Source of the DNA: Ampelomyces quisqualis | Taxonomy: Eukaryota > Ascomycota > Dothideomycetes > Pleosporales > Phaeosphaeriaceae | NCBI GenBank assembly: GCA_018398575.1 | Contig: JAGTXZ010000002.1 | Location: forward strand, 498,501-562,500 | DNA: 64,000 bases | Reading direction: 5' to 3' | Part shown: in pieces, positions 57,180 to 64,000 of the stretch | Layout: each line of letters starts with the position of its first letter | Numbering within the stretch: position 1 is the first letter of the stretch | The notes under the pieces: generated by a model | The model's database searches: none | Told to the model about the DNA's origin: nothing | Seen by the model: only the letters and a program-made list of their open reading frames with translations | Made by a program: the position numbers and the translations under genes

Positions 57180-58750
57180 CCTTTCTACTTAAAGTCTAAA
57201 CCTTATCTAACTACTTATATAGCTCTAAATTCTACTAATATTTTCTATTTTATTATAAAGAAGCCCTAAAATAAGTTCTTTATAAGAAGCCTCTATAAGA
57301 TTAATAGAATCCTTCTCTCTAAGGATAATATAGCTTACTAATATTAATTAGATAAGTATTTACTTACCTACTACTTCTAGTATTAGAACGTATTTAGTAA
57401 GTTAGTAGCTAATAAATTACTTTCTTCTTGTTTATACAATTATAAGATTATTCTTAAAAAACTATTACCTAATATATTTAGTTTTCTATACAAGTAGAAT
57501 TAGAAAGAGCTTAAAGCTACTAAGGTCTACGTCTAGAAATACCTTTAGAAAGGTTTTATTAAGAGAAGCTAAAGCTCTTTTACTTTACTTATTCTTTGTA
57601 TATATAAACCTAATAGAGATATACGTATCTATATAGACTACTAGAATATTAATACTGTTATGCGTAAAGACGTCTATCTAATTATTTATATTAATAAGCT
57701 GCTATTATACTTCTCTAAAGCTAAGATCTTTATAAAGTTTAATATTAGAGCTGCCTTTAACAAAATTTGTATAAATTCTAACTCTAAAGAGTATACTACC
57801 TTTTAGACCTATTTTAGTACCTATAAGTGTAAGGTGTTTCTTTTTAGCTTATATAATAGGCTAGCTACGTACTAACGCTATATAAATAATATACTAATTA
57901 ACTACTTTAACAATTTCTATATTACTTACCTTAGTAATATTCTAATTAACTCTAAGAATAGAAACTTATATTAGAAACACGTCTAAAAGATTCTAGAGCG
58001 CCTACGCACTATAGAGCTCTAAGTAGATAGATAGAAGAGTAGATTCTATATAACTTATATAAAGTATCTAGGTTATGTTTTAATAAATAAGAGTACTAAA
58101 GTTAACTCTAAGAAAGAAGAAGCCTTCTAAAACTAGTCTAAACATACTATAGTTATAGGCGTTAAGTTATTTCTTAGTTTTGCTAGTTTCTATTAATAAT
58201 TTATTAAGAATTTCTTTTGAATAGCTAAGCTAATTATAAAGCTTTAGAGTTCTGCTACGCCTTTTAAATAGACTATAGACTACTAATAGGCTTTTAATTA
58301 GATTAAAGCCTTACTCTTAGCTATTTTTATGCTATCTTATTTCTATTTCAAGTATAATATAAAATTAAAAACTAACGTGTTAGATAGAGTAATAGCAGAA
58401 GTACTCTAACAACAAGTAGTACTCTATAGCCTTCTATAGTTATACTCTATTTAGAGCTAAACCTAATTAGAAAATATATAATAAAGAACTATTTGCTATC
58501 TTAAAAGTATCTAAGAAGTAGAGAGCTAAACTTACTTTTATATAAAGCTAAATCTAGGTATATCTAGATTATTACTCTTTAGAATACTCTATAACTATAA
58601 AGGTTCTTAATATATACTAAGCTTAATAGGCAGAGGTTATTACCTCTTTTAATTTCTACATTAAATATATACCTAGTAAATTAAATAAGAAAGCCAATAT
58701 TCTTAGCTAAAAAGAATAAGACGTTAGTAAAGTTAAGGCTACCTAATAAG
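57180..58750 (+). pseudogene. G3 pol: reverse transcriptase and RNase H
   Basis: Reverse transcriptase: SSFTLLILCIYKPNRDI-like at about 57575-57620 followed by RIYIDY (C-V-DYR block), KAKIFIKFNIRAAFNKI near 57718-57770, and VFLFSLYNRLATY near 57835-57875. The catalytic box reads YLSNILINS at about 57925-57955, with YLSN for YLDD. RNase H lies near 58330-58530 (SYFYFKYNIKLKTNVLD, later YNKELFAILKVSKK). Confidence 0.85.
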
Positions 58751-60260
58751 ACAATAGATCTTATATACTTTTAGAACCTAAATAACTAAATTACATAGTT
58801 AACTCTAAACCAGCCTAGAACTACGTCTGTACTTATCTAGAGGTTGCTAGTTTAGCTATTTTAGTCTAATCTATTAGTGCTTTACTAAACCTTAACTCTT
58901 TAAAACTAATTAAAGCCCTACTAGTAGAGAATTACTACTTCTTTAAGAAAGAACGCCTTAGGCTACTATAGCTATACTACGTCTAAAAAGAAATACTACT
59001 ATGTTACTTATACCTTTATGTAGCTAAAGATTTCTTCTTATATACCTAACTAATTATAGAGGCTTATAATTAAGTATTAACTACTTATCTAAGTGCTATA
59101 AAGACGTATTAGCTTCTAGCCTAGTAATATTATTAGAAAGGTATAAAGGCTATATATAAACGCTATGTTAAAAACTATATTTCTTATTAAAGATTCTATC
59201 TAAGACAGCTCTAATCCTAAGGTTTCTTTTATCTGTTACTAATTTCTAATAGGCCTATATAGTATTTGTGTATAGATTTTAAGATATTTCTAAAAGACTA
59301 TTATAGCTATAATTAAATTATAGCTATTATTAATTGTTTATTAAGGTAAGCTATTTCTATTTCTTACTATAAAACAACTAACGCTAGATAGATAGCTTAC
59401 TTATTTATCTAATAGGTACATTAATTTAGCTATACGCCTAAGAGTATAGTATTTAATTGTAGCCTCTAGTTTTTGTCCTAATTCTAGTCTAAATTCTACT
59501 AGATTCTTAGTATACAAATCAAGCTTTCTACTGTCTACTATAAATAAACTAATAGATAAATAGAGATTATAAATAAGTATATTAATTACCAATTAAGGCT
59601 CTTTATATTCTATTACTAGGATAACTAGAGTAATCTTTTACTAATAATTAATTAAGCTTAGGCAATACTACTATACTCTGTAATTAGTATAGTACTATAC
59701 TAGCTCTTGTTTAGATCTAAACTATAACAGAGCTAGAATTAGTTATTTTCTACTTTAAACTATAAAAATATAAACGTTAAAGATACTTTAATCTTAGCTA
59801 CCTATATATATAAAGCCTAGTATATAGCTAAAGATAATATAGAGAAAGTATAGTAATAGATAGCTACTAAAGTAAATAAATATTAATAACCTATTAATTA
59901 GTTAGTAGGTAATAAAGTTTACTTATTAACCTAAAACCTATCTGTTACCTACCTAAGTTGCAAATTTACTAAATTATAGAAGAGTCTCTTTAAAGTTTTA
60001 AAATAAGTTAGCTTTTTATTTTAACTAAAGCTACCTAAAGGCTCTAAAATCTATAACGTGTTTACTCTAGATATACTCTATAAAGACTCTAATAATTTCT
60101 TACCTAGCTAGCTAAGCCTAAACCTATCTAGTATTCTAATTTAAGGTATTAAAGAATAAGAGGTAGAAGAGATTCTAGCTAGTAAGCTATACTACTCTAT
60201 TCTAAAGTATTACGTACAATAAGAAGGTTATAATTCTAACTCTTTCTAGTATAATATATT
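58751..60260 (+). pseudogene. G3 pol: integrase and chromodomain
   Basis: Integrase is recognised from IKLSTVYYK-TNR-IEIINKYI at about 59519-59575, the LSTAYHPQTDGQTE..N block. The C-terminal part reads GSKIYNVFTLDILYKDSNN at about 60042-60098. A chromodomain follows: EVEEILASKLYYSILKYYVQ-EGYNS at about 60153-60237. An open minus-strand stretch at 59401-59592 is only the shadow of this frame. Confidence 0.8.
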
Positions 60261-60542
60261 TATAAGAATACTATAGTATAAAGCTATTAGCTGTATAGTA
60301 ATGCGCCTACGCTACTATAATACTACTCTAGCTTCTATATATATAAAACGCGTATAACTACTCTAGCGTCTTAACAGCGCTATACTAGTATATACTTAGT
60401 ATATTCTAGTTAAAAGAACACGCGTCTAGTTATAGTTACAAACCAGCAGTTTTATACTAAAGCTATAGAACAGAAATTAACTTACTTCTATTTATACTAC
60501 TATTATTATCTTATAACTTTACTACTATACAAACCTTTTATA
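60261..60542 (+). repeat. G1-D 5' LTR
   Basis: The LTR is 282 bp, TATAAGAATACTATAG ... CCTTTTATA, the same length as the other G1 LTRs. Confidence 0.88.
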
Positions 60543-60599
60543 GTTTTAATTTCTTTACCTTAGAAAAGAATAGCAGCCTAGTTACTTAATAACAATAGA

Positions 60600-61800
60600 T
60601 TAGAATCTTCTTCTAAGCCTACTAGCTAACCTATTAAGAGAAAACACTTCTAATAAGAAATTAATATATAGTCTAAGTAAACGCTTAGCGTAGCTAAAGC
60701 GCTAGCGCTAAGAGCTTAAGAAGTAAGCCTAAATCTAGAGTCTAGAGAAAGTAGTACGTTAGTAAGAGTAATTACTAGCAGGTAAATAGCCTTTCTAAAC
60801 TTCTAGACAGCTCTTAGGCGCTTCTAATAAAACAGATCTACTAACTTCTTTAGCTAGACGCAATACGTCCTTACTAGCGTAACGCTTCTAACTTAATCTA
60901 TTAGTACTACTAGGGCGCAGCCTAAAGATTAAGAAAATTCCTATTTTTTAAAGTAAGAGAATTAAGAAGTATTAGAACTTTAAGGCCTAACTTTCTATTA
61001 CCTTTTAATTAGACCCTTTAGCTTTCTAGCTTAGGAACTAAAAGATTACCTTTACTCTCTAGTATCTATAAACTACGTTTTAATAAATATAGATATAGAA
61101 AAAATAGAAAGATAATAGTAGAATGCTAGCGTAGCGTAATATAATATCCTTTCTACTTAATTAGATTAAGAGCCTAGTAAATAAAGAGCTTTAAGTTACT
61201 ATATAGTATTAAAAGGTAGTCTAAAAAGATAGCTAAATAGTAAATAAATTTGCAGCCTATCTATTAATATTAGAAAATTAGGTAAACTTCTCTTATAAGT
61301 AGAAACACTTAGTAATACACTTATATAGTAAACTCTACCTAAAGATTAAAGTAGCTCTCTTTAACTATACTAAGTTTTTTACTACCTATAACAAACTTAT
61401 TAAACGCGCTGTAACGCTAGAAGATAACTTATACTATAGCACTAGTATACTATTACTATACTATTATATATAGAGAACGCCTAGTATAAGCAAAACTTTA
61501 TAGTCTAAACCTAACGCAATAGCTCTATAACGTTATATTACTAGTACTATAAACCTAAGCCTAAAGCTAACTAATACCTACTACTATTATAGTAAAATAG
61601 GCTATTAGGCTAAAAAGTATAGATTAAGGCTTAACAGCTTCTCTTCTGTTACTAGTTTAAACTTAATATAAATAAAAAACAAGATAGCTTAAAAAGACCT
61701 TTTCTCTTAACAGCTAAAGTTCTATTATAATAAAAGAATTATATTAAAGTACTTAGAACACTATGTAATAATAGCGCTGCGCAGCCTATATAAATACTAA
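60600..61800 (+). pseudogene. G1-D gag with zinc knuckle
   Basis: The full gag span of G1, including the N-terminal part missing in copy A. The knuckle at 61578-61620 reads YYYYSKIGY-stop-AKKY: every Cys and the His are RIP-changed to Tyr, so it is the most eroded version here. The upstream frame is Leu/Lys/Asn-rich with many former Gln codons. Confidence 0.7.
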
Positions 61801-62431
61801 TTAACTATAGTATAGAACTTAGCATAAGTAATAAGAAAGTTGCTTTACTTAAATACCTTTCTTAGATTAATAGCGCAGTGCTACTAACTATCTACCTATC
61901 TAACTTAAGTACTATACCTAGCTTTTACGCTTATTAAGCCTATCTAATAATAAAGAATAACTAGAGTATTACTAAGTTCTTTACTACTATTATATATAAG
62001 ATTACTAACGCAGCTTAACCTATTATTTTAGAGTTACTAAGCCTAAAAGAGAAACGTGTTATTATTAACTATAAGTTAAAGTAGTAGCGCTATAAGCTTA
62101 ACACTAATATAATAAGATTTAAAGATACTAAAACCTTTATAAGATCTTTCTATAATAAGCTAAGCGTATACGCAGTCTTAGTAGGTAGCCTATAATTCTT
62201 TTCTACTAAATACCTATTATAGCCTATTAAACTTAAGAACTTTAAAGACGTTATAGGTAGTAACGCTACTAACGCGCTGCTGCAGTACTATAGAGGTAAC
62301 TACACTATTAAACTAGAAAAGAAAGCTACAGCTCTATATAGGCTACTCTATAACCTTTTACTAAAGAAGCTAAGTATACTACGTAACTACTTAGTAATAG
62401 TGTAAAGCCTAGGCTAGATCTAAGAAAGTAT
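61801..62431 (+). pseudogene. G1-D pol, N-terminal part (protease to RT start)
   Basis: Colinear with 6290-6945 of copy A, including the stretch leading into the LxxLYN.L.KKLSILRNYLV region before RT. It is cut by the G2 insertion before the first RT catalytic block. Confidence 0.7.
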
Positions 62432-62615
62432 TGTAGTAGAGCGTTATTTACCTCTAAGGCCTATTAGATTTAATATAGAATTAAATATATTATTATTAGG
62501 TGTATGTTATATAGGTTATTATCCTCTAATAGCTCTTTAGCTATTATATCTTATCTATACCCTTAGCTATACTCTAAGCGTTCTTTAGACTTACTTCTTA
62601 TATTACTTTACTACA
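62432..62615 (-). repeat. G2 3' LTR (copy 2)
   Basis: The LTR is 184 bp. On the plus strand it reads TGTAGTAGAG ... CTTTACTACA, with TG and CA both intact, and is the exact-length partner of 5726-5909. The adjacent TCTCTTCCCTAATCT is the polypurine tract in inverse sense. Confidence 0.85.
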
Positions 62616-63249
62616 TCTCTTCCCTAATCTATAGAAAGAGGCTTTTTCTTTTTTATACTAAACGCAAAACTAAAATACTTTAACAAAAGAACTAACTTCT
62701 AAGAAAAAACAACTCTAAACTTTTTGTAATACTAAAGTTGTAGCTAATAAGCCTTTAGTAAAGAAGTAGTGCTTATTTATAATCTTTTCCTGTTTCTTTA
62801 CGTTACTATCTAATTCTCTTACCTAAAAACTAAAGCGCTATTAGCCTATATTATTTTAACTTTACTTAGTGTTATAGTAGCGTTGCCTAGGCAGACTTGC
62901 GTTGCAACTGCAAACGCCTTAAACTACTTCTATTATAAGAAGTCTTGCGTTAGTTAACTTTACCTTACTCTTTAGCTCTACTTTCTTTTAGCTACTCTAC
63001 TCTACGCCTCTTTCTCTCTTAACCTGCCTAATGCGCAACTTTACTGCTGCTGTATTATAATTAGCTACTTAACTTCTCTTCCTTATTAACAAGCGTTCTA
63101 ACTAGCTCTAACTTAGTTTGTATTATCTACTTATTACTTTCTAACCTTACTACTTCTATTTACTTTTAAGGCAACTTATTTGTACGTAGCTACACTACTT
63201 TGCTCTAGTGTATACTCTACTCTTTTACCTACTTAGCTGCTTCTTCTTG
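62616..63249. other. G2 copy 2, aORF upstream region
   Basis: Inverse of about 5090-5725. It lies between the LTR and the readable aORF frame. No start codon could be set; no other gene seen. Confidence 0.4.
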
Positions 63250-64000
63250 TAATTTAGCGCCTTCTTACTTTAGAGCTTTAAGTTCTTAGCTTAGCTATTA
63301 CTAATAGTTGCTTAGTTAACGCTTTGCATTTAGTTAATTAGAATTTTCCTAATATACGTGCCTAACACTTTCTTAGCTTCTTAGTTGTACCTTACCTTTA
63401 CCTTTAAGCTATAATAAAGAATAAGCTTATTTCTAGGCCTAATAGAAATACTTGCTTTTTAGTTTACAGGTACCTAGTTAACTATTCTAGCTATAGTAAT
63501 GTAATTAACTAGAGTAAGTGCAAGTTTATTAATAAGTTAAGCTAAACGTATGCTAACATTTGCTCTAGTTAAATTAAACAAAGATAAGAAGCTAAGCTAC
63601 CTTCTTATTACTAAGCTCTAGTTAGTTTTTATTACTCTTAAGTCTGTAGAGAAAACCTTTAGGCCTTATCTATTGCTGCTTACTATTAGCTCTTACTTAA
63701 GAGATAAATAAGTAAGCTTAGTTATTAAAACTAATAGGCCTCTACATATTAATAAGTTGCTTTCTACACTAGGCAATTACTTTAGCCTTGAGGACAACTC
63801 TAAAGCTAAGAAGTATAAGATCTATAATACCTATATTAAGAGCTTAATCCTAAGCTATACTAACTACGCTATTAATATAGCTTCTATTAAAGATAAGTCT
63901 AAGCAGTTGTGTAGTTACTGCGCAAGAGCTAGTTAAACGTTTAAGTCTGCTAGCTTATATATACAGTTTAGGTTTTAGGGCAAGCTACTAAATAATAGTA
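63250..64000 (+). pseudogene. G2 antisense ORF, copy 2 (partial)
   Basis: A plus-strand frame of about 240 codons has few stops and runs off the window. Segments: LIYVPNTFLAS near 63350, SLFLGLIEILAF near 63425-63460, KRMLTFALVKLNKDKKLSYLL near 63547-63610, KSVEKTFRPYLLLLTISSYLRD near 63640-63705 and KAKKYKIYNTYIKS near 63804-63845. KSKQLCSYCARAS lies at about 63898-63936, where CSYC is intact. It is the better-kept version of the 3560-5020 minus frame. Unknown family. Confidence 0.5.

Larger units (their letters stand above)
54041..60260 (+). mobile_element. G3 gypsy chromovirus, copy 2 interior
   Basis: Plus-strand gag, RT, RNase H, integrase and chromodomain, cut at 60260 by the G1 copy D LTR. 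The five bases before D are ATATT. The 3' LTR of G3 must lie beyond D, outside the window. Confidence 0.8.
60261..62431 (+). mobile_element. G1 gypsy copy D (5' LTR to start of RT)
   Basis: The left part of a fourth G1 copy: 5' LTR, gag and the first part of pol, colinear with copy B (inverse 15032-13000) and copy A (6892). It is interrupted at 62431 by an inverted G2 element (duplication AGTAT at 62427-62431; the intact site in copy A reads AGTATAGGCC). Confidence 0.88.
62432..64000 (-). mobile_element. G2 gypsy retrotransposon, copy 2 (inverted 3' part)
   Basis: An inverted duplicate of 4390-5909. Its 3' LTR is first (62432-62615), then the aORF region. The rest of the element runs off the right edge. 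Confidence 0.85.

Noticed and set aside
59401..59592. Open minus-strand frame of 63 codons
   Set aside because: It lies opposite the readable G3 integrase frame (LSTVYYK-TNR block) and is its shadow. It is open only because RIP removes stops on the antisense of Gln/Trp-rich text unevenly.
1..64000. tRNA, rRNA, telomeric repeats
   Set aside because: No cloverleaf with T-loop consensus, no rRNA blocks and no TTAGGG-type array were seen on either strand.

Overview
The window looks like a gene-free, AT-rich block of a filamentous ascomycete (Pezizomycotina) genome. It is built almost entirely from nested Ty3/gypsy LTR retrotransposons that have been heavily mutated by repeat-induced point mutation (RIP). 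CA and TG are strongly depleted, TA is in great excess, and former Gln and Trp codons read TAA/TAG throughout. The longest open frames are only about 60 codons. No intact gene, rRNA, tRNA or CRISPR array was recognised. Coordinates come from reading and aligning the sequence by eye. LTR ends with a matching target-site duplication (TSD) are the firmest calls; domain limits are approximate.

I name the families G1 to G7 for use inside this window only. G1 has 282-bp LTRs that begin TGTAAGA and end TCTTACA. Copy B (7995-15032, minus strand, TSD GCTTT) is complete and sits inside copy A (plus strand, 5910-7994 plus 15033-18780). A ends inside the 3' region of copy C (18781-19958). Copy D begins at 60261. 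G2 has 184-bp LTRs. Its 3' part fills 1-5909 (plus strand, inserted in the gag of A), and an inverted copy starts at 62432 inside the RT of D. C lies within a G3 repeat (19959-20387 continuing at 43142-43490). The same G3 repeat is split by G4 (20388-43136, TSD AATAG). G4 holds two further complete elements: G6 (25485-33246, TSD GCTAT) and G7 (35064-42424, TSD ATAAY). G5 (45667-53047, TSD CTTAT) splits an unidentified reading frame, X, and itself carries an 835-bp MITE-like insert with a TA duplication. A second G3 copy with gag-pol runs from about 53229 to 60260, where D interrupts it.

Each recognised gypsy element had the usual order gag (CCHC knuckle), protease, reverse transcriptase, RNase H, integrase. 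Most end in a chromodomain, a module known in chromoviruses to guide integration to heterochromatin; this fits the self-nesting.

The most interesting feature is a long 3' region in G1, G2 and G5. Between the end of pol and the 3' LTR lies a reading frame on the opposite strand (aORF). It encodes a cysteine pattern of the form CX2C ... CX2CX6-8C, and in G1 it also has Ser-rich and Lys/Ala/Pro-rich basic tracts. Three distinct families share the same placement and a similar motif, which suggests a real accessory gene of these retrotransposons.
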